From Cichorium intybus (taxonomy: Eukaryota; Streptophyta; Magnoliopsida; Asterales; Asteraceae), in the NCBI GenBank assembly GCA_023525715.1, contig CM042016.1, forward strand, positions 62,825,882 through 62,889,881: 64,000 bases of DNA, written 5' to 3'. Shown here piece by piece: positions 23,815-35,140 of the stretch. The notes beneath the pieces were generated by a model. That model made no database searches. It saw only the letters and a program-made list of their open reading frames with translations, and had not been told where the DNA came from. The position numbers were made by a program, and so were the translations under genes. The first letter of the stretch is position 1, and every line of letters starts with the position of its first letter.

Positions 23815-24926
23815 GTGCTGTTTATTTTTTAAGAGGTAAAACGTCTACAGTCTACGGACCACATATGCAGAAGAAGATGTGAACCAAACGACTGAAGTCC
23901 GCAAGAAAAAGACGGTTTGTTTTTCAAACTTTGTAAGTTGTAAAAATAAACTAAAATTTAAATAAACTGATTTTTTAACTTAGAAAACCTTTTCAATAAT
24001 TTTAATTTTACAACTATGAAAATAAACTGAAATTTAAAAGGAAATTTTCAATAATTTGAGTTTTAAAATACCAAACTTTAAGCATACAACTAGTATATAA
24101 TCAGAGTCATTAAAACCTTGGTTAACATCCCATTCTTCATGATGTAAACAGAAAAATAATTACAATCAGGAGAAAGTGCTTTAACTAAAGAGGACTTTAA
24201 GCGACATTTCCATTCCAACATATTAGATAATTGGGTTCAACATTTGGAATTAGAGGATTTAAAGGACTTTGGCTACCACATTGCATTCTGTCAAAGTCGT
24301 TAAAACCTTGGTTTGGTATCATTATTGAAATCCTAAATATCTCTAGCGTAACTCTTCCAAGCATTAATGGAAGCGATCAATCAAATTTCTCCATTGATTT
24401 GGAGGGCACGTTGGAGTAGAATGAGCATTTGCAGAAAAAGAACTAAAAAAATCAAACAACTTGAGCTTAAAGTCGGAACAAATTTTCAAAGAAAACAGTC
24501 ACAAAGGAAAAAAACAATCACATAGAAATCAAATGTGAAGAATATGGCGAAGAGTCAAATGTGGTTAATATGGCGAAGAGTCAGTCACAAGATTAACCCC
24601 AACGAGGCTGTACTCCGGCGAAGAATCTGACAGCGGCGCTGCTTGAGAAGGAGAAATATGATGTTGCAAGAGATAAGAATGAGAGGAGAAGAAGGAAGGC
24701 AGGAACGGTGGTGTAAAAACGTAATTTGATTTTTTAGGGCTTAAAAAAACCGCATAGACACAAGAAGACCCAAAAAGATGCTGGGCTAACTCTTTTCCAA
24801 GAAGAGTAAGTGCAGACTTTTTTAGGTCTATAGTATTCTAAAAAACAAACACTCAGCAAGAGAAAAGTTTGCCCGCCCGTTAACAAAAGTGGACAAAAAT
24901 AGCTTCTTAAGAAAAACAAACACCCC
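23815..24926. mobile_element. hAT-like non-autonomous element (candidate)
   Basis: The left edge GTGCTGTTTATTTTTTAAG and right edge (reverse complement GGGGTGTTTGTTTTTCTTAAG) form imperfect inverted ends. CTTAG flanks both sides (23810-23814 and 24927-24931). The interior has no transposase. Ends of the type GGTGTTTGTTTTT are common in plant hAT-like MITEs, but the flank here is 5 bases and not the expected 8, so the class is uncertain. Confidence 0.45.
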
Positions 24927-25060
24927 CTTAGTAGTTCAGACTTTTTTAGGTATATAGTATTCTAAAAAACAAACACTCTGCAAGAGAAAAGTTTTCCCGC
25001 CCGTAAACAAAAATGGACAAAATTAGCTTCTTAAGAAAAACAAACATCCCCTTAGTAGTT
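24813..25060. repeat. 124-bp tandem duplication
   Basis: Two adjacent units of 124 bases, from CAGACTTTTTTAGGT to CCCCTTAGTAGTT. They span the right end of the hAT-like element together with its flank, so the duplication came after insertion. Confidence 0.85.
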
Positions 25061-25669
25061 CAGCTGACATAATGGCCTTTGCTCTTTCCTTTCCAACTCA
25101 CATGGCTTCAATTCCCACCTCCCAATTTCTTTTACTAAATCAGTTTTTATAAGTATATATATTTAGTCCCGCAACATTTATAAATTTGCATTTGTCTCTT
25201 TATAATTAATTTAATTTACTTTTTAGTTTTCCCTTATGACAGCTCACCCCTTTAAATTTCTTTTGCTTATATATAAAACATTGTATTTAGGGGACCTATT
25301 TTTATTCTTTGCATATGGCATTTAAAATCAACATACCAAAGTTGTCCAACGTGATAGGCAAAAGGGTGAGGTCAGCATAAGACACCTAAAAGGTACGGTT
25401 TACCCTCATAAGGGAAATCAGTTAGTGGGACGCGCGTATGTAATATGTCTGTAATTATACTCCCCTGATCAAGTATAAATACATGGTGAACCTTGGATTG
25501 CAAAAAACATGATAGAATACCTAAAACTTAATATGTTACTCATCTATGTGATTCAGAGCATGACATCTTGTATTCTTGTATTCAATCCTTCATCAATATA
25601 AGCATTCGACACAATTTATTCAATAATTTCTTACTTGCTTATACTTAATCGATTGTTTGTTTGCTATTT
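25061..25669. other. Non-coding; possible LTR fragment with TATA box
   Basis: No gene is seen. Around 25475 there is CAAGTATAAATACATGG, a good TATA box, followed by a T-rich leader (CTTGTATTCTTGTATTCAAT). This resembles the promoter and R region of a plant LTR, but neither LTR edge was recognised. Confidence 0.35.
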
Positions 25670-26505
25670 TGTAACATCCTCAAATTTTAAGGTAAATTTA
25701 AAAACTTTTAATCACTATAATTTAAGAAAACCTACTTGATTTAACTTCAGTAAATCACCAAACAATTTAAACATCCATAACCAACGAAAGTTAACAGAAA
25801 TCAAATCCGGAAACATCAACTTAAAAGAAGTCACAAATGAACCAGCACAGTGTATACGCATCACGCCTTGCCATCACCCTCACCTGCAGAACCTGAAATA
25901 GTGATTTGATGGGGGAAAGGATAAGCACACAGCTTAGTTAATTTCAACACATACACTATATATCAACCAAACATGCTTTACTACCAAACATAGATCACCA
26001 CATAATGCACCCAGCAGTGGTATGAGCAATGCCATCTTGCTCAGCACCTAGAGCCATGCATGCAATCTTGCTAGTGCATCTTGCTAACTGCTCAGCACTC
26101 TCAGCCGTGCATACAATCTTGGTCTGTGCATCTTGCCGGACAATCTTGCTCTAAATACAAGTATCCTATATACTCAAGGCACACCCTAGCCTAATGCCAC
26201 ACAGTCATATATCCACACATATCACACATATCATGATAAACAGATATAACATCAAGCTCATATTCACAACACAACACAACAAAGGATGAATGACATCAAT
26301 ATAATCCAGTGTGAAACTCACCGGATAAGTAGTAGTAGGTAACACACGCAAGCAAGTAAGTATTCAAGAACGCTCCTTCATCCCCGGACCTACATTCCAC
26401 ATGTCACTACTTAGAACATATTTAACGTTTATAATTTACTACTTATAATTATATGTCTATGTTTTCCCGATTCCCGACACGCATCGTGTCCTATTATACC
26501 CCCTT

Positions 26506-26510
<5 letters not shown>

Positions 26511-26581
<71 letters not shown>
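26511..26581. repeat. (TA)n microsatellite
   Basis: About 70 bases of pure TA inside the LTR-like region. Confidence 0.95.
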
Positions 26582-26584
<3 letters not shown>

Positions 26585-27524
26585 TCATTGAGGTTATTAA
26601 ATGTCTTTATTAAGTTTACATAGGTCCAAACATCCACTACAACCTCTAAAACCCACAACCAAGCCCAAAACCACAAAAAGAGTATTTGACAGCAAGGTTG
26701 GTTTTTGACCCTCTTGCAATACTCATAAAATTTAACCAAAGAGAATTCCAACATAAAATCTAAGAACAATCATGCAAGCACTAGACCCAAGTACAAGACT
26801 ACAGATCCTGACCTCAAATCATTTGCATTCTCCATTAACAAATAAAAAATCTACAAAGTTACAAAAGTTCACTAGTTCAATCACAGGACCTCCCTCCAAG
26901 ATTATAAGCAAGGAATGAAAAGTGTAAGGAATTAGGTTCTGAATCTTGGTGTGACTAAACTAGACCCTTATAATGAACTTTACCCACAGACTTTGCCCCT
27001 AAATGATTCTTTTTCAATTAATTATTAATTTTTGAAAACATAAATCACTAACAGTACACCCTTGAACCAGTCAGTAAAGATTGCAATTTCCACCTGACTT
27101 AGGATCCGACTTAGGCCAATGGCTTCTTAACCAAGAAACCTAGACCTTTCCAGAAATGTATGGCTCATCCCAAATGGTCAAGTACACGATTTTACATGAA
27201 TTTTCTAAGAATAGGTCCAAAACAGTGAAACATCTGAAAATCCAAACATAAACTAACAATAGGGTTACGGTTTTCAACCCTAAACCCATAAAGAACCTCA
27301 TTAAGACCTTATAAGGTCTGAAAGGACTTCAAGGGAAACTCTCAAAATAGAAATCTCATACACTTCACTAAGCTTAGACAACATGCAACACAAGAACATA
27401 CACACACATCAACACACACAATGGTGTGTGATGTGTGGTAATCGGGTAGAAATCAAGATACAAGGATCGCATAAACAAAGCTTAGGATCATGAACTTAGA
27501 AATCCAAAATCAGAGGGGACACAC

Positions 27525-27534
<10 letters not shown>

Positions 27535-27567
<33 letters not shown>
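27535..27567. repeat. (CA)n microsatellite
   Basis: About sixteen CA dinucleotides inside the LTR-like region. Confidence 0.9.
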
Positions 27568-27569
<2 letters not shown>

Positions 27570-28081
27570 CACGGTGGAGGTGTGGTGATGGTGAATGCCA
27601 AAGTTAGAAAAAACAAAAAGCAAAACGAAAACAAGATCTTACCTTCAAAAGAAAATCACGGCTCTACCTACTTGATCCCTAGCTCATGCCTTCACTATCA
27701 TACACACTTGCACCCTTTATTTCCCTCTCCAATCTCACGTAGCAGCAGCAAGAGGAATGACAGGAGGCAAAAGAAATTCTCGGCAGCAGCATCACCAAAG
27801 ACGGAAAAAAAGCGAGAGAGAGAGAAGGAAGAAGTTTACGCTCATACCACTAGGTCTAGAGCCCGATCAGCTAGGTTCGCTTAGTCCATCATAATGAGGT
27901 GTTTGGGCTGGGTTTTTCTCACAACCGAACACAAGGGCCGAACACCCTTAGTCGAGAAAACAGTCCACGGCAACAGCCCTAGCAAGGTTTTAATTACATT
28001 CAACTTTCCTAAAATGGCCATAATAGTCCCTCTAGTTTGGTGATCTATTTTCTTTTAACTCAAGACCAAAATATCCTACAT

Positions 28082-28185
28082 ATTAGATTAAACTGGTTCC
28101 TTCTCACCCCAACATATAGGAGTCCCTTAAACGGTTGCTAGATTAAACTGGTTCCTTTTCACCCCAACATATAGGAGTCCTACAC
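28082..28185. repeat. Tandem duplication, period about 56 bp
   Basis: TAGATTAAACTGGTTCCTT and CACCCCAACATATAGGAGTCC occur twice in the same order. Non-coding. Confidence 0.8.
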
Positions 28186-28379
28186 CTCCTTACACGCAAC
28201 ACCTTGTGAATCGGCACACCGATGCTCTAGATAACAACTGACATTGAAAGAAAACTCAGCCAATGGAAGGTAGGCAAACAACAGTCTACTTCCCTAAGTA
28301 CATTGAGCCATGCCTCTCCGCTCAGCACTCCGAGCCGCACATACTCTGTACGTCGAGCCATGCGCATCCACTCAGTGCG

Positions 28380-28686
28380 TGTAGGAACAATAACGATCGT
28401 TTGATTCTATGTAAGCGGAAAGTTAAACAAGATGAACAAGATTCAATGATTATAATTGTGCCGAATGATTTGTATTCAAATACTCTTAGAACAATTCGTG
28501 AGAACTATTCTGTAAGAGTAGAGCCGTAAAAACGGTTACAACAAAAATATCAAAGAAAAACGTTAACCGTAAAAAGGGTACGTGCATGCCTTATATAGCT
28601 AATCTAAAGACGGAATGGACAGGCCCATCCGCTATACAAAAGGCTTAATCTAAGGCCCAATTGACACAATACAATAAATACTAACA
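28380..28686 (-). repeat. 3' LTR (part) of a Ty1/copia Sirevirus-like element
   Basis: On the minus strand an LTR-like segment starts TGTTAGTATTTATTG directly after a polypurine tract and contains a TATATAAGG box near 28590. The TG...CA limits given are tentative: the LTR may run further left. The polypurine tract and upstream env-like frame set the orientation. No second LTR was found in the window, so the element is truncated. Confidence 0.5.
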
Positions 28687-28702
28687 ATCTCCCCCTTTGT
28701 GT
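28687..28702 (-). other. Polypurine tract of the Sirevirus-like element
   Basis: The minus strand reads CACAAAGGGGGAGAT just before the LTR. Such tracts prime plus-strand DNA synthesis in LTR retrotransposons, and the AAAGGGGGAGA form is usual in plant copia elements. Confidence 0.7.
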
Positions 28703-28937
28703 CAAATTGCGAAAGGAAACCTTCACTCTTCTTTCATCGGAACCGAGACCTTGAACAGTTTGGGCATCATGTTCAGAAGTGTGTTTCAGAAGACCAAATA
28801 CCATTTGATCATGTCCAAAAAGCCCTTCTTGTCTTCCTCGGTAATATTTATACAACCTTCGGTAAGAGCGAGGATTTGATCCAAGGCTTTGGATGAGTAC
28901 AAATGTTTGTCTCGTAGAAGGAACATCTTCCTTTTAA

Positions 28938-31726
28938 TCAACCCGCCTTCCTTCGTCCTGTACACCACGTTCCGGTGTATTTTTTGATTTTTCCAATCTT
29001 GAGTTTGGCAAGATCGGAAGATTCTGGTTCAGGCTTAAGAGTGGGTCGCTTCTTCAAAACTCCAGCTACCTCCGCATCCATTTCCGAAACCTCGTGAATA
29101 TAACAAATAAGCATTTTTTTGAGGTGGTCACGAACCGGTTCGTACTTCTCCTGATCCTTTGACAGGATCTGAAACATGGAAATCCAATCGAATGGATTTA
29201 TCAAAGGAAGATCCGCCATTGAGAACTCATCCTGTTTCTTTTTGTCTCCCCTAAAACCCTTAAACCGAACGTTCAAAAATGGTTCAGTTGGATCAGGGAG
29301 TCTAACTTTCAGCCCATTCAATTTCTTTAAGCTCCATGATTCATATTAGGGCTTTGCATGCTTGAGGTAGAAGGTGAAGAGTTTGTGATTAACATCCGGG
29401 TCGGAGATCGGAGCGTTCGATATTGGTTCGAAACATTGGAACAAGAACGCTCTTGGAGTTATCGGAAAATCAAGCTGTGAGTCCACGTCGTTGTTGGTCT
29501 CGAAAGAACAGACATGCTCAAGCCAGTAAACTTTAGGCTCTTTGATCGCCTCCTTCTGAATCCTCTTTAATGACCATAGAGGGAAGAGAAGCTTTTCGGC
29601 TTCCAAGGTCATCTCCGCGTTCCGAGCCTCAGCTTCTTCGGCGTTAAGATTTTTGAGAAGCTCGTTAAGTTCATCAAGCTCCTTGTCTTTCTTTATACGT
29701 TCGAGCTTCTCAGCCTCAGTAAGCTCGTCTTCTTCGTTTTCATCATCATCGCCTATCTTCTTTCCCTTGCATTTTGTAGAACCAGAAGCTTCATTACCAG
29801 TTGGAATTTTGAACCAGTCAAACTTCGGCTTCTGGTCCTTATCATCAGCAGACTTTTTAGTCTCTGGTTTCTTCAGTATTTCTCTCTCATCCTTAACTCC
29901 CCCTTGTTTCGGAGGAGCCCCGCTCTCCGAAACACCAATAATCTGATTGAGCATATTGAAGACCGGATGGAGTTGGATGGTGATATGATGTCGAATTGTG
30001 GCAGAGAGATTCGAATCATTTGATTCCACCATTCGTCTTAAAAATGAATTGACATGTGAGACACAACCTTTGATGACTGCATTCTCATTTGTCACTGTGG
30101 CCAATTTCTCCGAGGTGTGTTTGAGTTTGACAGAAAGAACCTTCACTTTTTCCGTCTTCTCAGCAAGTTTATCCATGATTGAGCTCTCCATTGCAAGGTT
30201 TTCCTGCAGCTTGTCAGCTTTCGCATTAAGATAAGAAGCAAGATCGGTATTTTCCTTTTGGATCTCAGCACGAAGGCCAGAGAGAGCCTCCTTCTCTGCC
30301 TTTAGGGAATCCCAAAACCTCGCAATCACATTATTTACTTTTTCAGTGTTCTCATCGGTGGCGGTTCAGAATTCTTTCATGAACGTGACAATGTCCTTCT
30401 GTAGTTTATCGACTTTTTCGGTCGTTTCAGTCATTAGCTTTTCAGAAGCACTAATGGCCTTGACTAAGTCTTCAAGGACTTTAGAGTTTTCTTTCGTCAA
30501 GCTCTCCACTATCGCTTTGTGAGAATCGAACTGGGATTGCGAGTTGGATGATGTGGAGGTTTTGGAGGATTCTAAGAGAGAATCCAACTTCTCACTGAGA
30601 GCTTTGAATTGTCCCTTCATCATGGGGGCATCATCATCTTCACTATCTCGATCCACAGTGAAGGGGGTCTGAACAAACCCTATTAATTCCTCCTATTCAT
30701 CGTTGAACAAGATATCATCATCGTCGAAAGGAAGAGGGAATGATCGTTTCAAAGAAGGACGAGGGGAAGGTTTCAGAGAATTCTTGGGAGATGGTGCAGG
30801 AGAAGTTTTGGCAGAAGGTTTTGGAGAAGGTTTCAAAGAAAGAAGAGGTGGATCCTGACCGTTTTTTTGGAATGAGGATCCTTTGACCCGGTGTCTTCCT
30901 CTTCATTGTGAAGGGTGTCATCTATCGGAATCTCAGAATGAGTCTGATCTTCCGATTCTTCTTCATCTTCTAGAACAGGGGTCAGAGAACACTGCTTCTT
31001 CTTTGGTTTCTTTCAGGGTTTTTGGGTGGGATCGGAAGAGAAAGCCTTGTTCTTTCGCTTACCCCGCTTCGGTTTTTCAGCCTCATCAAAAGCTTCTTGT
31101 AGAACTTTTGGAATCGGTCTAACCCCAGATTTAGGCAACAGCCTGTAATCAGCCACAATTTTAATTTCGAGCGATACACGCTTCAACATTTCCTCCGGTA
31201 TTGATCCCACAAATTTAAAATTTTTAGGATCAGACATTACAAAGTTGTTTGTGGAGAGAAGAGGGATTGCATCCATAATAGAGTCCTTCATCTGATGCAC
31301 CTTGAGATGATTGAGTGCACGATGAACAACAATAGACCAAAACCTTACGCAAGAAATTTCCGTAGAATGATTTGTAGAGCCCAGGCTTAGAATGAGTTGG
31401 TTCCATAGAATAGAACCATAGTCGAGGTTAATACCATAATATAAGCCGTAGATTATGGTGTAAAATAGATGGCTTGCACTGTCTGACCCCGATACTCTTT
31501 CTGAGAAACTTTTGAACAGAATAGTGAAAAGGTCGTTCCAGTACGAAAGAAGAGCAGATTTCTTGAATTTCGAGAGTTTGGTTATATCCCCATTATAACC
31601 CATTTGCCGGAACATCTTTTGTAATTCCACAGCAGTGATTGATTCAGGATTAATCAAGTTATCAGACGAAGTAAACCCTAACAACTTGCTAAAACGAGAT
31701 TTAGAGATCGAAGTATTGTGTGTAGC
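28938..31726 (-). pseudogene. Sirevirus-like env-like ORF, main part, decayed
   Basis: Minus-strand coding remnant in several frames: 31684-31013 (223 codons), 30921-30718, 30656-30366, 30329-29346 (327 codons) and 29321-28938. The first piece is globular (YGINLDYGSILWNQL, SVEIKI-like end) and finishes Lys-rich. The next are Ser/Thr-rich, and 30656-29800 is strongly coiled-coil (ALSEKLDSLLESSK, EKVKVLSVKLKHTSEKLA). An acidic stretch (DDDENEEDELTEAEKLERI) follows. Large coiled-coil 'env-like' frames between pol and the 3' LTR are known from plant Sireviruses; position next to the polypurine tract fits that. The function is unknown in the family. The N-terminus lies at 40376-40633, beyond nested insertions. 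Several frameshifts and stops make it a pseudogene. An unrelated host gene of coiled-coil type is the alternative. Confidence 0.55.
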
Positions 31727-32075
31727 CTATGCAGTTATCGTGGTAAAAACCATAATCGCGGTAACCTATCGATATTTAATTTTGCGGTTCTCACGGTGGT
31801 ATAGCGGTTTTTTAGTAATATATAGAATTTAAATATTAGACTATTACTAGTAGAATTAATATCATAAAAGTCATTCAAAAAACATCACATAAGGCTTAAT
31901 TTAAGACATAAGTCACATAACATAACATTCTAATCGACATCTGAGTCAAAGTATCAAATTCAAATTCAAATTCAAATTTAATCGCCGATAATTATCGTGG
32001 TAAATCGCAGTAAATAGCGGTAAATCGCGGTAAATCGTGGTAAATAGCACTAAATCGCGGCGATTTTATCGGTAC

Positions 32076-34063
32076 TGTAACACCCGACTTATTAACAAAA
32101 CACCACATAAAATTTTTATTCTACAAACCATATATTTTACAATAAAACATTATTCAAAGGGTATTTGTTAACACAAACAGGTACAAGTGTATCAAGGAAT
32201 ATAATACATATAAATATTAAACATCATTTAAGCCGGGTTGTCACTTCACCATCCTAAGTCCTTAGTCACGGACTTTATCTTTTCCCTTAGCGGGATCACG
32301 CTCACCTGCAGGGACATATCAAATAAAACTGTGAGCTATAAAGCCCAATGAGTAATCAAGCAAATAACATCACATATATATATATAAGAGAATAATAACA
32401 ATTAAACTCTCATAACATTTTATCGCATCTGGCTCACGGTTTGTCCCGCTTTTGCCTAGACTCACGGCTCCGTTCTTGTCATCTCAACGACTCATGGATT
32501 ATCCGGTATTGCCTTTTCAAAGTTTGACTCACAGCTCCGTTCTTGTCGGTCGTAGAATCACGGCTTTTCTGGTATTGACGTATTATTATTGTTGACTCAC
32601 AGCTCCGTTCTTGTCTATATCAGACTCACGGCTTATCTGATATTGTCTTTTATTTCATCATGAAATCTGTCAATTTCGTCCCCAAAACCGTTTCCATCTG
32701 CAGCTGCTCATCCAATATGTATCACATCGGATATAAGTGAGATTACTCACCTGAATGCTTGCTACCACTAGCTTTAGTTACTTCCTGCCTTTCAATATAT
32801 TCCACAAGATTTTGTCCCGTACCTATATATTCATTTGTATACACAATGATTATAGGTTAACAATCACTTTAATTGACTCTAAGGCATAAGAGTCTAATAT
32901 AGAACCAATTCCAAGCATTTCCAAGCAATAACCATCGTGATAAAAAATTAATACACTTCCCGAAATACGCGTATTCTACTACAGTACCTTCGGGAAGTCG
33001 TATTCTCATTTTAATAATTTTCCATGAAGTTTCACACCATATTAGACCTATGTTCAAAATTTGAGGTCAAACGGCCAAGTCTAGCATCAAAATCAAACTT
33101 GGAAATTGCTCAAATCTTCACAGGGGTTTCTGCCGCGATCACGCGTCGCGACTGACCCTATGGTCGCGTCGCGACTGCTGGGAATTCAGGCAGTAAGCTC
33201 GATTTTTCATGCTATAATGTCCCATTTTCTCTTGTTAAGCACTTATTACTCGACTTAATCACTAGGAAATGTTCCAAGACCAAAACCATAAGTTAACAAC
33301 TAGTTTTAACCCATGGAAAACATATATATCAAACATTTTCCAACAATTCCTGTTTTTGACATGTTTGACCAAAAACTGAAATTGTTTGAAATTAACTACT
33401 ACTACTGATTCTCTTCATCAAATACAACCTTTGGAACTCATCAAAACCCATTAAAATCAAGTTGATCATATAAACTCATGATTTAGGGTTCTTGAGCAAA
33501 ATTGCAAATCTTCAAAACTAGCAACATACTTTCATGTTTTGAAGGTATGTTCTAAACTCTTAACATATTTGAGACTTAAAATCATCAAACCTCTTGATTC
33601 ATGACTGAAATTACAGTTTTCAGTTCAAGCTTGAAGAACACACACCAAAAGCTTGGTAAGAACTTAATAACTTACCTCAAATGCTTCCAAATCTTCACTT
33701 CCAAAGCAACAATCCGATTTCTAGCTTAAATCTTCAAGATCACTTCAAATTCTGCAGAATCCGTACAAAGGAAACCCTCTCCCGTAGCTTCTCGATTTTC
33801 TGCACATATGGGAGAGCTTTTCCACTATTTATACTTCCAGAATTTACAGTTTAGCCCCTGGAGTTCTATTTCTTGAACTTTTACCACATCTATCACAATT
33901 TTATGACAAAAACCAGTTTTTATAACATTTTAAGTCCAAAACTCAAAATATTATTACAAACCAAATCATTTTCTGTCCAAAAGACCAAATTACCTTTCTA
34001 AGGTAAAATGACCAATTTACCCTTTTTATTTTATTTACATATAAAATGTATCTTGGTGTTACA
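32076..34063 (-). repeat. 3' LTR of the chromovirus (1988 bp)
   Basis: The plus strand runs TGTAACACCCGACTT to TCTTGGTGTTACA. It contains a minus-strand TATA box (GTATAAATAG, 33825-33834). It also has three imperfect copies of a motif GACTCACRGCTCCGTTCTTG between about 32457 and 32620 and a GC-rich pair of CGCGTCGCGACTG words near 33140-33180. It is 530 bases longer than the 5' LTR. Confidence 0.9.
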
Positions 34064-34080
34064 AATTCTCCCCTCCTTCA
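34064..34080 (-). other. Polypurine tract of the chromovirus
   Basis: The minus strand reads TTGAAGGAGGGGAGAATT directly before the 3' LTR, the expected place for the plus-strand primer. Confidence 0.8.
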
Positions 34081-34099
34081 AGAGATTTCGTCCCCGAAA

Positions 34100-35140
34100 T
34101 CATACAAAGAGTTGAGGGTATTTCTCCCTCATTTCGCTTTCGGTCTCCCACGTCATGTCGGAACCTCTGTGATGTCGCCAAAGCACTTTAACCATGCTGA
34201 TTTTCTTGTTTTGCAGCTGTCTTACCTTTCGGTCTAACACCCTCTCGGGTTGTTCTGGGTATCTCAACTTTTCATCTACTTCAATTTCAGCAAGAGGTAC
34301 TTGCTGAGACTTGTCAAACAAAGTCTTTCTCAAGTGAGATACATGAAATACATCATGTATACCATGAAGTTCATCGGGTAATTCCAATCTATACGCTACA
34401 GCTCCAACTCTTTGGGATATACGGAAAGGTCCAATGAAGCGAGGACTCAACTTCCCTTTCTTTCCAAAACGAATTAAACCTTTCCAAGGAGATACCTTAA
34501 GCATTACCATGTCCCCCACTTGGAATTCCAGCGGTTTTACCCGTTTATCTGCATACTGCTTCTGTCGGTTTTGAGCTACCTTTAAATTTTCTCGGATTTG
34601 TTTGATCTTTTCTTCTATCTGTGCTACAATCTCAGGTCCAGCCAATGGCTTTTCCCCAACTTCAGTCCAGCAAGTCGGAGTACGACACGGTGCTCCATAC
34701 AATGCTTCATACGGGGCCATCTGAATGCTGGAATGGTAGCTATTATTATACGCGAATTCTACCAAAGGTAAATGATCTTCCCAGCTTCCACCAAAATCTA
34801 TTACATAGATTCTCAGCATGTCTTCCAAATTCTGGATGGTCCTTTCACTTTGACCATCGGTCTGCGGGTGGTATGCGGTACTCATGAGTACTTTTGAACC
34901 CAATTGTTCTTGAAGACTTTGCCAAAACCGGGAAGTAAATCTACTATCTCGATCTGATACGATCGATACCGGTAACCCATGTCGACAAATCACCTCATCT
35001 ATGTAGATTTTTGCCAACTTATCTACCCTGAACTTCTCGCTAATCGGTATGAATTGTGCTGATTTTGTCAATCGATCAACAATCACCCATACCGTATCAT
35101 GACCTCGCGGTGTCCGCGGCAACTTTGTTACAAAATCCAT
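34100..35140 (-). pseudogene. Chromovirus integrase core and chromodomain-like tail
   Basis: 346-codon frame. It starts MDFVTKLPRTPRG, the usual entry into the gypsy integrase core. The catalytic triad is visible as D in VIVDRLTKS, D in SIVSDRDSRF and E in GQSERTIQNLE. The GPF/Y region follows (RFIGPFRISQRVG). The C-terminus (VLDRKVRQLQNKK, VKVLWRHHRG, TWETESEMREKYP) is the truncated chromodomain-like fold seen in Tekay/Del chromoviruses, which guides insertion to particular chromatin. The upstream part of the integrase, with the zinc finger, is in another frame (35128-37431); the break is near 35200. Confidence 0.92.

Larger units (their letters stand above)
25670..28081 (-). repeat. Probable gypsy-type LTR (right edge uncertain)
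   Basis: It starts TGTAACATCCTCAAATTTT at 25670, a start typical of chromovirus LTRs on the minus strand. CACCTGCAGAACCTGAAATAG near 25891 resembles the corresponding ACCTGCAGGGACATATC part of the LTR at 32076. A plausible end is CCTACA at about 28076-28081. No primer-binding site or coding region adjoins it, so it may be a solo or truncated LTR. It contains (TA)n at 26511-26581 and (CA)n at 27535-27567. Open frames inside (26494-26769, 27582-27884) have no domain. Confidence 0.45.

Noticed and set aside
25670..28081. Complete LTR retrotransposon between this LTR and the one at 32076
   Set aside because: The LTR sequences differ and the element at 32076 has its own pair of LTRs and target duplication.
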